From: Pelargonium cotyledonis | Lineage: Eukaryota; Streptophyta; Magnoliopsida; Geraniales; Geraniaceae | Assembly: GCA_036897625.1 (NCBI GenBank) | Contig: JAYMTA010000330.1 | Coordinates: 1 to 31,285 of the forward strand | Length of the DNA: 31,285 bases | Reading direction: 5' to 3' | Shown here: positions 10,527 through 21,494 of the stretch, piece by piece | Layout of the letters: the number at the start of each line of letters is the position of its first letter | Numbering within the stretch: position 1 is the stretch's first letter | The notes under the pieces: model-generated | What the model saw: only the letters and a program-made list of their open reading frames with translations | Database searches by the model: none | What the model was told of the DNA's origin: nothing | Program-made: the position numbers and the translations under genes

Positions 10527-11159
10527 GAGATAAGGGAAGTTGTTGATTCCACTGCCTGATTATTTTTTCTTTTGATTTAGATCATTTTTTAGTTGGCTTT
10601 GTTTAAGATTTATTTAAATTAGTCTAAAATGGAAGTCAACAAAATAATTGTAAGCAGCATAGCAGAAAACTCGGTTGTTATTTTTTTATCATGGATTAGA
10701 AGGACGTAGAAAACCTCAACTTTTTTCGGTCTAAACTAATTAAGGTTTTTAAGTGGGTCCACAAATTCGCGTTTGATACTTTTTAGTCGTTTTCACAATT
10801 AAACTAATATTTGTTTGAGTGTAAGTCACAGTTAAAAATTCATCCATATTCTCAGAGATGTGTTTAGCGAGGATCGAACGCAAGTGCTAGCTTTTTCCAC
10901 TAACGTAGCCTGTGTAGCAAACTGCGTGACTACACTTGAGAAAACCTCAACTTTGATTGTAAGGAAATTTATTTTTATGCATGGGAGCAAATTTTTTATT
11001 ATTTATTTATCAAACAACAAAATATATTAGGAGTATAAAATAATTTTAAAAATATATGATATATTAATAAAGCAATGCTTGCTTGAGTCTTTACTAGTGC
11101 GTTTTTATTTTGTAACTATCTAAACTATTTGGATGTGATAATACTGTAAGTACAAAACT
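10527..11159. other. AT-rich spacer between CASP copy A and the retroposed insertion
   Basis: No gene is visible. A faint tRNA-like B box (GTTCGATCC, minus strand) near 10871-10879 with a poor A box close by may be a relic of another SINE, but no poly(A) tail or duplication was found. Confidence 0.4.
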
Positions 11160-12068
11160 AGTATTTGACTAGTCAGACGTCGCCTGAGGCCAAGCATTGC
11201 TCTATATTATATTGCTCGATACGTTCACGGATAATATTTCTAATTTCATCAACTCTAATGGGTACCGTGACTATTTCTTCATTTTTTGATTTTTTTGGAA
11301 GAAAAAAAATAATGCCTGTTTAGAGTAGAATAGGTAGAGATGGTAGAAGGATTAATTGGTTAATTCTTTCGATCTAAAGAGGCGAATATTAGCCTTTGAC
11401 AAATAAGACAACAGACGATCGGTCCAGATCTGGATTGATCCGGCATTCACTTCCGCTGCTACTCCACTGTCGGAAATCGCAGCACTGCCGCCGTCGGTGG
11501 AGCGTGTTGCCGGAAATCGCAGCACCTTCGTCTATCGTTGTCCAATATTTTCTTAATTTTTAAGTTGTTTCCTTAGTGGTCTGTCTCTTCTTAGTGGAAT
11601 GTTTTGTTTTTAGTATCTTGTCAGTAGTTTCAATATGTCGTCCCTAGCTTGTTGGAAGTGGTTATTGTTAGGTTTTGATCAGTATTATTTGGTACTATTA
11701 GGATGCTTTTTATTGACAATGACTCAAAAAGTTCAGAGCATGTGGTCGGTAAGAGTGTCTGAATTAGCCATGTCGGGTCTCGTGTTAGGACCTGGAGGGC
11801 CAGGAATGGGGCTGCTAGTTCGGATTAGATTTTATTTAGCGAGTTCTTATGTTATGAGTTGTGGTAAAATTTTTCTTGAACGAGACAATTTATGTCTCCA
11901 TGAGTCTTTAGATTAGCGATTTAAGGCTTAAGTTATTTCGAGTTTTTATTTTCATGTCTGATCTGATTTGGATGTGTCAGGGTACTAGTTGTATCTGAAC
12001 TTTGATTAATTATGAATTAATACAATACTCCGTTTCATTAAAAAAAAAAAAAAAAGTATTTGACTAGT
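11160..12068 (+). mobile_element. retroposed insertion (probable 5'-truncated LINE) with poly(A) tail and 14-bp target duplications
   Basis: AGTATTTGACTAGT occurs at 11160-11173 and again, identical, at 12055-12068. The second copy directly follows a run of about 15 A. Between them lie about 880 bp ending TACTCCGTTTCATT before the A run. This is the structure left by target-primed reverse transcription. The interior has no recognisable reverse transcriptase. A 93-codon open frame at 11635-11916 matches no family I know and may be chance. The 3' end resembles plant L1 tails, so a 5'-truncated LINE is favoured; a retrocopy of a cellular transcript is the alternative. The perfect duplication suggests a fairly recent event. 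Confidence 0.8.
11471..11525. repeat. 15-bp direct repeat inside the retroposed insertion
   Basis: CGGAAATCGCAGCAC occurs at 11471-11485 and 11511-11525, 40 bp apart, in a GC-rich patch unlike its AT-rich surroundings. It may mark the 5' leader of the parent element. Confidence 0.6.
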
Positions 12069-13171
12069 TATATATCATGACTCACAAAGGTGATTAGGTT
12101 TTGTTTATATATATTAATTGAGCAACTAAACTACATGTTTTCTTTTTCTGTTGGTAAACCACTTCACATTCCTTCACAAAGTATACAAATTATGTTTTGA
12201 GGCCACTTTTACCAATAATAAAATTATGACCTGAGGCAACCAAATTGTGTTTAGAAATGATTCTTAATTACAATGCTTGTAATGTAAGATAGGACCAACA
12301 GAAAGTAGATAGGATCAATGGACAATATTCCAGTTGAATCGGTTTGAATTATCGATTTATTCATACTTTATTAATTTTAAATTGAGTATGCTTAATTTCA
12401 TATTTAGAAAATTAGTTAGTGTTTTTACATTATTTTGTTTATGTCCTTGTGATAATGTGTTATAACAAATTTATAAGATGTATATATAACATATATTTTA
12501 AATGAAAGATGACACTCGTTTTAGATAAAATGAATACTAAACTTATAATAATGTCTATTTTGGTTGGAATAATATTGACAAAAAAACAAAAAAAAAAACT
12601 ATTGGCGTCAGTCATTATTTGAGCCTTTGTGCTTGATTGGTAACTTCATTGAAGTTTTGAAAAATGTTCGTAGAAAATTGTTGAAGTGGTGACTAAAAGT
12701 GTAGCACATTATAAAAATATAAAATTGAGTGGCTACACATAATGATGCAACTGAAACATTTTCAATAAGATTAACATTTTAGTTTGTATAAAAATATATT
12801 AATTATATTTTAGTTAAATCTGGTAATGTACAATAGTGTCATTTCTTACAAAGTTAAAGAGAATTAGCCAGTGTTGTATATTTCAGCTCAAGATCTGCAT
12901 TTTTCTTGCTGTGAATTGAGGACAAATTGTTGTTGGTTAGGATTGAGATTAATTTTGTTTATGCAGATGGAAATTGGGAGGTAAAACATACAAGCATTTG
13001 AAGCAACAAATGAAGTTGACACAATTCTATACATATAATTAATAGATATTACCAAATTACATCCAAGAAAATCAACATTAATTCAAGAAAAGATCAGAAG
13101 ATTACTCTTCTGTACAATATTTTCCAAAACCAAAACCAAAAAACAAACTAAACCCAGAAATTAAAGAGTTG
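12069..13171. other. AT-rich spacer and 3' flank of CASP copy B
   Basis: I see no gene, RNA or bounded repeat here. The right end, about 13030-13171, is the likely 3' untranslated region of CASP copy B. Confidence 0.5.
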
Positions 13172-14000
13172 CTAGTGCTTTCGCAGAGCCAAAGCAGACA
13201 ATACAATCAATCCCAGCAAGAGAACCACAGAAATAAAAGAAGCCACCACAGCTCCACTAACTTTCTGGCAAAAGTCACCAAACTGGTTGCAGATAGCCAT
13301 CCAGTTTGTGTTGGCATTGCCATTGTGAGCCAAATACACTATTGCTGTTGCTGCTCCTCCTCCAGCAGTGTCCAATGTAAGTGCCAACTACATTAAAAAT
13401 AACAAAAAACATGTAACATGTTAAATAAGATGCGTAACATCAACAAGTAACATGTTCACTTTCAGTACTGCCAACGTCAGCGCATGTCATTTAATATACA
13501 TATATTAAGGATAGAGAATTATTACAGTGTCCAAAATGAGCAAGAGGAGTCTTGGTCCCGCTGCGTGCGGGCGAATGATGCACACTATGGAGAAAGGGAG
13601 GGACAGGACAAGGTAGCCAGCAACTATGGACAGTGCAATGACAAAGAACCTGCAATATGCACAAAATCAATCATGTCATGTAACAACATTAATTAACCTG
13701 GTACTAAACAAAGATTGAGAATATTGATGATCATTACGTGAAAGTGGGAAGATCATCATAGCTAGCTTCGAACTGGAAGAACTGAGTAAAGAAAGGGAGG
13801 GTCTCGTCGCTGGTTCCCATGGCGGATGCAGCAGCAAGTGCAACCACAATGGCGCATATTCTGAGAACAAAGTCGAATATGGCTACGCCTTTCTTCAATC
13901 CTCCCTTTTCTTGGTGAGCTCCCGGAATGAGAGGTGCTTTTCCCTTGGCAACGTCGCTCGACTCTGGAACATCAATGCTGGTTGAATCATGGTTCATCAT
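13172..14000 (-). CDS. Casparian strip membrane domain protein (CASP), tandem copy B
   Basis: This is a paralogue of copy A with the same function. Exons are 13738-14000, 13526-13649 and 13172-13387, giving 200 aa. The last two exons have exactly the same lengths as in copy A (124 and 216 nt) and the same intron phases. The TM1 Arg is R47 and the TM3 Asp is D128. The first loop has ETLPFFTQF and the second CNQFGDFC; the protein ends LALRKH*. The N-terminal cytosolic tail is the most diverged part ([15 protein letters not shown] against [13 protein letters not shown]). Introns are much shorter than in copy A. Two adjacent ATGs (14000 and 13997) could start the protein. The pair arose by local duplication before the transposon insertion between them. 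Confidence 0.95.
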
Positions 14001-14098
14001 TTTGAAAACTTGAAGAGACTAGCTTGTGCTGTGAATAGGTAGATGGTTATTGAATATTGAGAGCTTGGTGATGATGAAAATGGATTGATGGGTGAAGA

Positions 14099-14108
14099 TT
14101 ATATATAG
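14099..14108 (-). promoter_or_regulatory. TATA box of CASP copy B
   Basis: The minus strand reads CTATATATAA, about 99 bp upstream of the start codon, matching the position of the TATA box at copy A. Confidence 0.6.
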
Positions 14109-14155
14109 TGATGAACAAAGAAGAGTTGAAAATGTTATTGTGATTTTGATATTGT

Positions 14156-14171
14156 GATTGTTGGAGCAGAG
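14156..14171 (-). promoter_or_regulatory. 16-bp upstream block shared by both CASP genes (copy B site)
   Basis: Identical to 10511-10526, 47 bp upstream of the TATA box of copy B. It is the longest identical stretch I noticed between the two upstream regions. Confidence 0.55.
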
Positions 14172-15050
14172 AGCCTATAGAGGGGTTGTTGCTGTGATTC
14201 TTGGTATTGAAAGTATTGCCAAGCCCCTTACAACATGGCTTTTGCATATTTTAAAAATGGGATGGAATGTCAAATTGATTTGTTGATCAGATTATAGGAA
14301 TCTAACTAATTTGGTCATCATTTCTTTATATATAAAAATTAATATCTGTAAAGTCATAATCAATATTGATTAGTTTTTATTGGGTTTGGTTCATTTTCAT
14401 GTTTAAATTTAATTTATTTGACCATTGCAACTAATCATCAAAGAACTAGATTTCAATGAGGTATCATTTGGTTCGAGAACTATTATAGGTTTTCAGCATT
14501 ACATCAACTCTTTGTATAGATCAAGAATACATATTTTATTTGGTTTTAGTAAAGATTTTAGATTACAAGAACCATTATTTTACATTCTCTCGTATGACCA
14601 CTTTATCCCCCAACATATAAAAGCGAACATTCGTTAATTTCACTTTTACACGGAAACTTATTTTTTTGCGGCCAAAACCCGCCAAAAATAGAGACTTGAG
14701 ATTGGGTATGTTTTGCTCCCATATGATAATAGGGACAAAAGTTTTGGAACGTGGGACTATTAAAGATATATGATCAACAGACCAACACTCTACGCACATT
14801 TGGTGGAAATAAAACCCTACTAACATGCCGACATTTTTACTTATTTTCCTTAAAAAGAAAGATAAGTAAATTCTATTATCATCATCAGGAACACTGAAAC
14901 ATTACATATTTCAACTAATGTACAACAAAAACAAACAAAATAACATTATTGCCAAAAATGTTGTTATGGTTTTATGAAGTAAAAATAAAAAATAAACTTG
15001 AACATCTATATCTTTTTGCAAAAATGTGCCAATAAAATGAACAAAATACA
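14172..15050. other. spacer between CASP copy B and the ELM1 3' end
   Basis: AT-rich DNA with no recognisable coding sequence. The last 100-150 bp should carry the ELM1 3' untranslated region. No element with clear ends was found. Confidence 0.45.
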
Positions 15051-18000
15051 TCATGCTTGTATACTCCATCCACGCTCAGCAAGTGCCTCCTTCAGCGACG
15101 AAGCAGCTTGTGCAGTGTCATTCAAAGGTGAATAATTCCATGTCTCAGCTATCTGAGTATCCAAACACCATTTTCAACCATAAGGTTTTAAGTTTGTTTC
15201 TTAACTTTCGAATAGTCGCATAAATTTATGACGTTTTTTCTCATTGATTGTTTTGTTTATGCATAAGGTATGGGCAATAATGCATGAGCAACAAGATCAC
15301 ACATAGTAGCAACTTACATTCTCTTTGCCCGTGAATGCTTGTACAACTCCATGCTCTTGCAGGGACTTCTGGAAATCTGCAAATTTCCATGTGCACAGCT
15401 CTGATCCAATTACATAGACAGGTTTCCTACGAACAATTAACGTTGTAAAAATGCATGCACTCGATTCTGTTGCTACAAGATATAATAGAGTACGTTGACT
15501 AGACTCAAAGTGACCTCTCGACAGGCAGCTCCTGAGCACAGCCTGCAAAACAAGGCCTCGGATGGAGATTGTCTCTTTAAGACCTCTCTGAGGCCTTTCT
15601 TTGCAGGTTGTGCTTAGGAGCTGCTAGTCGAGAGGTCACTTGAGTCTTGCCTACATACTCTGTTATTTCATGAAGCAACAAATGCAATGATACAATCCAA
15701 ACCAATTAATGAGAACCCTAAGATTTTGTGGTTCTAACATACCCAGTACTGCAAGCCTCACTCAACATACTCACTGAATCAGCTGTGACGACAAAAGCAT
15801 CAGCTAATGCTAGATGCCCCATATGGGGGTTTGGACCTGAGCAGTATTGCATGAATAGCAATTTAATATCATTTTCTCGTGATGAATACAAACACGCTAA
15901 AATACAACAACTTGAATATAACGGAAACAGTACCTTCACCGTCCCAGATGTAAACCTTGGGATTAGTACAGAATTCTTTCACTAAAATTTTGGATACCTG
16001 TTGATATAGCACCAAAAGGGCAAGTCAAAGTGAGTATCCGTCAAGCATTTTAATACAAAGAAATTGCTAGAACTAGAAGCACTAATTGTACGGTTATTCG
16101 TACATTCTCTGGGGTTCTTCTAGAAAAAGATATTCTAACACTTCCACAGCTCCACAGAACACTCTGTAGCATAGCTGTTAGCTTCTTTGCAAGATCTGTA
16201 CCATATGGGCAGTGCCCTATAGAAAAAAAGTGCATGTGAATGTGAAATCCTTAGCAGGACAAGCTAATCTTTGGGACACACCAAAAAATTTCAGATAAAG
16301 AGAAACAAAGCAAATTGTAGGTACGAGCAAAAGAAGTGGGGTTTCATATGTTTTCTTCAAATTAATGTAACTGTCAAGAAGTTTCCTTCAAGTTTAAGTT
16401 AGTAAATGTTGTATATTTACTCTTGTAACCCATGAACATGTGTTGTAACCAGAAATGTATAACGTTAAGAATGAAAGAAGACACTTATTTTCAAACAAAA
16501 GTACAAGAAAACAGGACACTCATTTTAGGACGGAGGGATTATTATACTTTCTCAAGAACCAAATCACCAAGCAGTTGTCAACAACTGAAATTATAAAATC
16601 CCAAATCATCACATAAGCACAAGAATGTAAAATACAACATTCTAGACACATAACAACTTACTTGTAGGGCCCCCAATATTAACAACAAGCAAAGGCCTCG
16701 CAAGCAGTGCCAACTTATCATGCCACACAGAAGCAGCACTTCTAAGTGCAGCAGAATCAGCCTGATGAAGAGCTCCAACAGTGAGAACCTGAGGTTCAAA
16801 GTTGCATGCTTGTGAGAATGATACCATTGCAAAACTATAATCAATAGCTGATATTCTTTACCAGCGGAATACATACCACATTTTTGCCAGGTGGTTCCCG
16901 TGGGGTTATACATCCCCTTAGAAACCAGGGAACTTGTTCTTGAGCAAGGGGAGTTAATGGATAATAATCATGACGCGGAGTAATAATCAAATCAAACCTA
17001 TTCAGATGTGACCTTGGATGTTGTATCTGAGACGTTGCGTCAAAGAATAACTCTTAGAAATTGTATAAATAGATCATTACCACAACCACACAAAAATAGA
17101 TAAATTTTAACCTGCACGACAAAAACATTTTCTGGAGCTAACCGTTTTATGGAGCTTGCAGCAGAAATGGTATCCTGGCCAGATGCAATGACCAACAATG
17201 GCCCTTCCCTGGTAGAAGTGAAACAATTACAATAAATCTAATAGTTAATGGGTGTTACAAAAAAAATCGATGCAAGATGTGCTTTAAGCGCAGCTATACA
17301 CATGTCTCTTCAATTACTAGAATATTTATGATCTCAAGTCTCAACATGAAAATATTGGTTACATTGAAACTTATTTTAGGTGGTCATAACATAAATAACA
17401 GGAACGGATAGAACAATACTCTATTCTAAGAACCCCTTGGGTGATGAAGGATAAGCTATTTCTCAAGTATCCCTCAATAACTCAAGTCAACAACACCTTC
17501 ATTACAAATACATGAGATTGGCTACAAAGAAAAAATATAAATACTTTTGAAAGGTTTCACGAGCCATCTTCGCAATCTGCTTGGCGTCAGCTTCTAAAAT
17601 ATCTGATAAGTTTACATAGCAAAAGGTATCAGAAGATACAAGCCATTACTTTTACATAAATTATTGTATACTACAAAAATAAATTGCTAAGCTTTTTCCT
17701 ACCCATTTTCCTAGCTGCAAGAGGCATAACCTTTTTCCTCTCAACTGCTATTTGAAACCATGAATCACCACATATCCGTCTCATGACAGAGTCAAACTTT
17801 TCGTGGAGAGAAACTGGAAGCCAATGAAGCCGCCCATTGATTCCTCCTCTAGGCCTGATTACACGCTGCAGAAATGTCAGTCCACAGGCTGTAGACAAGT
17901 TCAAACAACGTTTTTTTGGCTGCAGTCAACATTCTCCACAAAATACAGTCTCTCTCACACACACAATGAGCTCGAAACATTCAACAATCTAATCCCAAGG

Positions 18001-18602
18001 AAATGTATCATACACCTATGTGACCATAATATACATTCAAAGTTGAAACAGTACACCTCCAGAAGCAAATCACTTTTGGCACAAGATAGCCTTGTCATAA
18101 AAATGGCAACATAAATTTTTGAGTTGAAATCATATTTAATATACATCCCTAGAAATTTTTCCTCTGAAACAAACAGAACAAACAATCTTCACACAGTTCT
18201 AGCAGCATTCATTACCAGATTCTCCGCTTAAAATTTGGCTGAGATTCTTTTTTATTCTTCATTATCATCAAATTTTCATGGAAACAAACAGAGCTACAAA
18301 ATATCTTGACACAGTACTAACAGGATTCACAAACAGAGAAAAAAAAAATGAAGAAATTTATCCCCAAAAAATAAACTAAGGCCTTTAGAGAGAAAGAGGA
18401 AGAAGAAGTTGGTACTGACGCAAAAGGAATGTCTATCGGCGAGGCCCAGAGCACGAACCAAACCGATGCACTGATTCTCTGCGCCGGCAAAGCCATTACC
18501 AATGACAACCACCCGTCTGATTACGCCGGAAGCCCCACCTCCGAAAATCTCCGGTGTGCTCGTAAATCCTCTGGGCAGTTCGCGAAGCCTGATCGACCTC
18601 AT
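15051..18602 (-). CDS. ELM1: mitochondrial fission protein ELM1, complete, 11 exons
   Basis: Plant ELM1 sits on the outer mitochondrial face and recruits the dynamin DRP3A for mitochondrial division. Exons are 18420-18602, 17703-17865, 17545-17602, 17112-17208, 16877-17026, 16662-16788, 16104-16216, 15934-15997, 15743-15836, 15318-15426 and 15051-15152. All junctions are GT-AG and the frame closes at 419 aa; Arabidopsis ELM1 is about 427 aa. Recognisable blocks are VVVIGNGFAGAENQCIGLVRALGL (first half of exon 1), NGRLHWLPVSLHEKFD, IQHPRSHLNRFDLIITPRHD, LTVGALHQAD, VRISFSRRTPEN, PNPHMGHLALADAFVVTAD and GKPVYVIGSE. They form the GT-B-like Mito_fiss_Elm1 domain (DUF1022). The start is the ATG at 18602, giving MRSIRLRELP. 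It shares a short promoter with the cyclophilin gene. Intron 9 carries a long hairpin. Confidence 0.96.
15483..15665 (+). repeat. long near-perfect inverted repeat (foldback) in ELM1 intron 9
   Basis: Arms at about 15483-15559 and 15590-15665 pair over roughly 77 nt with a loop of about 30 nt. The inner 57 nt of each arm (from ACTCAA to GGCCTC) differ at only about seven places. Shared stretches include GTGACCTCTCGAC, GCAGCTCCT and GGCCTC. In a plus-strand transcript three differences become G:U pairs, so that strand folds better than the sense strand of ELM1. It could be a young MIRNA or siRNA hairpin, or a foldback MITE. I recognise no known plant miRNA in the stem. Confidence 0.75.
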
Positions 18603-18965
18603 CGAATCACCCACACAACCACCGCGTCACACCGTATCAATCCTCTATTTGCCTCATTTATCAGAGCTCGTCTGTCTTCAAACTTTCCGATCACTGATTC
18701 ACTGTTCTCTGACTGTGAATCACTTCAGCTGCTTACCTGAGGTCCGGCACAGTGGCTCTTGACATTTTTGTCACTGAATCGGGTTCGGGTTTAACCGATA
18801 TCGGCCCAGCCCATAATGTGTCCATGGATACCGGATCCATTGGTATCCGAACCGAAAAGATCTGGTTAAAGCCCAGTTACTGCTGTAAGGTGAGGGTCTA
18901 GTGTCTTCGTCTCCGTGAATCACTGTGAAGGTCACTACTTTCGGCGAAGTATTGTTCAGTGAAAG
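18603..18965. promoter_or_regulatory. shared bidirectional promoter of ELM1 and CYP18-2
   Basis: Only 363 bp separate the divergent start codons. GGCCCAGCCCA at 18803-18813 and GCCCAG at 18871-18876 are site II-type (TGGGCC/T) elements, which bind TCP factors and are typical of divergent housekeeping promoters. No TATA box is obvious on either side. Confidence 0.65.
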
Positions 18966-21494
18966 ATGTGGGCAAGTGCGGAAGGAGGAGCTCCGGAGGT
19001 GACTCTGGAGACGTCCATGGGGTCTTTCACAGTTGAGGTAGGTTTTTTTTCTTCTTCTCTTTTCTGTTTGGTCGCTGGGAAAGTGAAGGAAAACGAAAGG
19101 GAATTCACTTCTCAATTTTAACTAGCGAGCCAAAGTAGGGCAAATTTTTGTGGTAGGATCAATTGAACTTAATATTGTTCTCTTTCTTTGATATTTTCTC
19201 GGTGAACAAACAGGAAATTAGTGGAAAAATTTGAAACTTTGTTGTGTTGTTGCTTATAATCACAGCTATACTACAAGCACGCACCCAGAACTTGCAGGAA
19301 CTTCATTGAACTGTCCCGCAGAGGTTACTATGACAATGTCAAGTTCCACAGAATCATCAAGGTGCTCCTCACTCTCTCCTTCTCTTGCATCTGCTTTTGT
19401 AGTCTGTGAATTGATGAATGTGCTTAAATGTTCAAGTTACATGAATCTTTGGGTTATTGTTTTGCTTGGCTGATTGTGTTTTTTGGGGTTAGGATTTCAT
19501 GGTGCAAGGTGGGGATCCCACGGGAACCGGAAGGGGCGGAGAATCAATCTATGGGTATGTGCTTTTTCTTTTTCCTATTTGATTTCTGTGTGAATTGTTG
19601 ATATTCTAATTTGATGTTTGTGAGGGTTAACTGATTGAGTTATCTAATGACGGGTCTCAGGGCGAAGTTTGAAGATGAAGTAAAACCGGAGTTGAAGCAT
19701 ACTGGAGCTGGTATTTTATCCATGGCTAATGCTGGTCCAAACACAAATGGGAGTCAGTTCTTCATTACCCTGGCGCCCACTCCTTCGCTGGATGGTAATT
19801 GTTTGGTTCTCTGCAGTTTTTGATAAGATTCATTATAGCGGTTATGTCGAAACTTTTTATAAACACATACACTTTGACAAATAAAATTCCAGAATGGACG
19901 CTTTTGTAGGAATTCATCTTCTTTTTCAAAATTATTTGTGGAGACTTTTTAGTTCTAAACATAAAACAAAGTTATACATGGTTGTAGGAAACTTCATGAT
20001 ATTAGGGTTATTAGTTGTATGGTCATGCAGAAATCTAAACCTCAACAGCTACATTTCATTCACCAAGCTCTGAGCTCAAAATTTATAGGAAGTAGGAACA
20101 TCTCTCGTGAAAAATTAGCCAATGATTCTGAAGATGGATAGTCCAGGCCATCTCTGGCACATCAGTTCTCTCAAAAGACTTTTACACTACTGCTATCATA
20201 TATAGCAATTCTTATATTCTTGTGTATCTGATTTAGTGTCGGTTGTAGCAATACATCCTTTAAGAATGCATTGACACTTAAAAGGAACAAAGTGATTTGC
20301 TCAAGTCTAGTTCCACTTATACACTTGGTGTTTACGGATATAACTGAGTACTAAATTGTTAACTGCTCATAAAATGTATGGGCTGTCTCGATACATATCA
20401 AAGGGCTTGCATGTCTGAAATGCAGAAATCTTAGTCTTTTGCGAATTAATGGTAATTGCTTGCAGTTTTTCACTCTCTTCTTCACTTATTTTTTTGTTTG
20501 TTTTGTTTTTCTCTCTCTCTCTCTGTGTGCTTGCCTTGAATTAGTTATGCTCTCCAAGTAGCATTTTAGAATTTGCACCACTATAAATGTTCATTTTAGG
20601 TAGCATTTATATGGTGATATGCATTACCTCGAATTAATATATTTTATGAAAAAAAATGATAAATTTGGTTCCCTTTTGTTTTATTTCACTTGAGTGTTAT
20701 TATTAATTTCATCATGATGGCAGATCCCAATTTCCCGTTATAGTTCAGGAATGCTGTTGTTTTTGTACTAATACCTTTTGAATTATGTTAATGCGTGCAG
20801 GTAAGCACACAATATTTGGAAGAGTGTGTAGGGGAATGGAAATTATCAAAAGGCTTGGCAGTGTCCAAACTGATAACAATGATAGGTATGTCTTTAAAAT
20901 TTTCTTGACAAGCGCGCTGTGCTGTACAACGATATACTCTAAAATCAAAATTTCTGTTACCAACTTTGTCGCACCCTCAAGTTCAGCATATCATCTTCTA
21001 GTTATAACCACCGAATTATCCCTACCAGAACCATCCACGCACCAAAAGAAGAGGAAGTTAGTTTTACCCACGTTTAACAGTATCCGTAAGCAACTCTGTC
21101 ATCATCATCGTTATTTGAACTGCAACCACCTCCGTGGTGGGGTGGTCCATTCCCGCTTCACTACCCTTGACTGACATGATTGAAGCAGCATCCCATCCTT
21201 GAGCAACCTCCACGGCACCATCATTAACACTGATCATTCGCAACACGAATATAACTTGAATTGCTTGCCCCGAGTTATTATGCATGCCAAATCATTATAG
21301 GTTGGTAAACCAACATCACATTAGCAGAGACATTCATGTATAGCTTTATTCACGAGCTCATTGCTTTAGCTGTTTCATGTTGTCCAGATCAATGTTGTAG
21401 TTTTCTTAGATTACTTGCAGACTTACAAGTTTTTATTCGCTGCTGCAGACCCATCCATGACGTGAAGATTCTGCGAACAGCAGTGAAAGATTAA
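18966..21494 (+). CDS. CYP18-2: peptidyl-prolyl cis-trans isomerase, CYP18-2/PPIL1 type, complete, 6 exons
   Basis: This is a single-domain cyclophilin that isomerises Xaa-Pro bonds. Its human orthologue PPIL1 works in the activated spliceosome with SKIP. Exons are 18966-19037, 19266-19361, 19493-19554, 19661-19794, 20801-20885 and 21449-21494. The frame closes at 164 aa, the length of Arabidopsis CYP18-2. Landmarks are [69 protein letters not shown] and [14 protein letters not shown]. The catalytic set R53, F58 and Q61 (R55, F60 and Q63 of cyclophilin A) is intact. The position of the cyclosporin-contact Trp (W121 of CypA) is S119, as in plant CYP18-2. Intron 4 is about 1 kb; intron 5 holds an odd antisense open frame. 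Confidence 0.96.
20511..20524. repeat. short CT microsatellite in CYP18-2 intron 4
   Basis: A run of CT dinucleotides in the pyrimidine-rich part of the intron. It has no effect on the reading frame. Confidence 0.7.
21064..21285 (-). other. coding-like antisense stretch within CYP18-2 intron 5
   Basis: On the minus strand a 73-codon frame is open in a relatively GC-rich patch and reads like protein in part ([19 protein letters not shown]). I do not recognise it, and there is no start, splice or neighbouring exon to make it a gene. It may be a captured gene or retroelement fragment, or chance. Confidence 0.25.

Noticed and set aside
10860-10930. SINE-like B box (GTTCGATCC) on the minus strand
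   Set aside because: The A box is a poor match, the spacing is short, and no tail or duplication is present; kept only as a remark in the spacer entry.
11074-11203. 11-bp inverted match AGCAATGCTTG across the left end of the retroposed insertion
   Set aside because: Short and AT/GC-balanced enough to occur by chance; it does not coincide with the element ends.
11635-11916. 93-codon open frame on the plus strand
   Set aside because: No recognisable domain; it lies inside a retroposed, probably non-coding 3' part.
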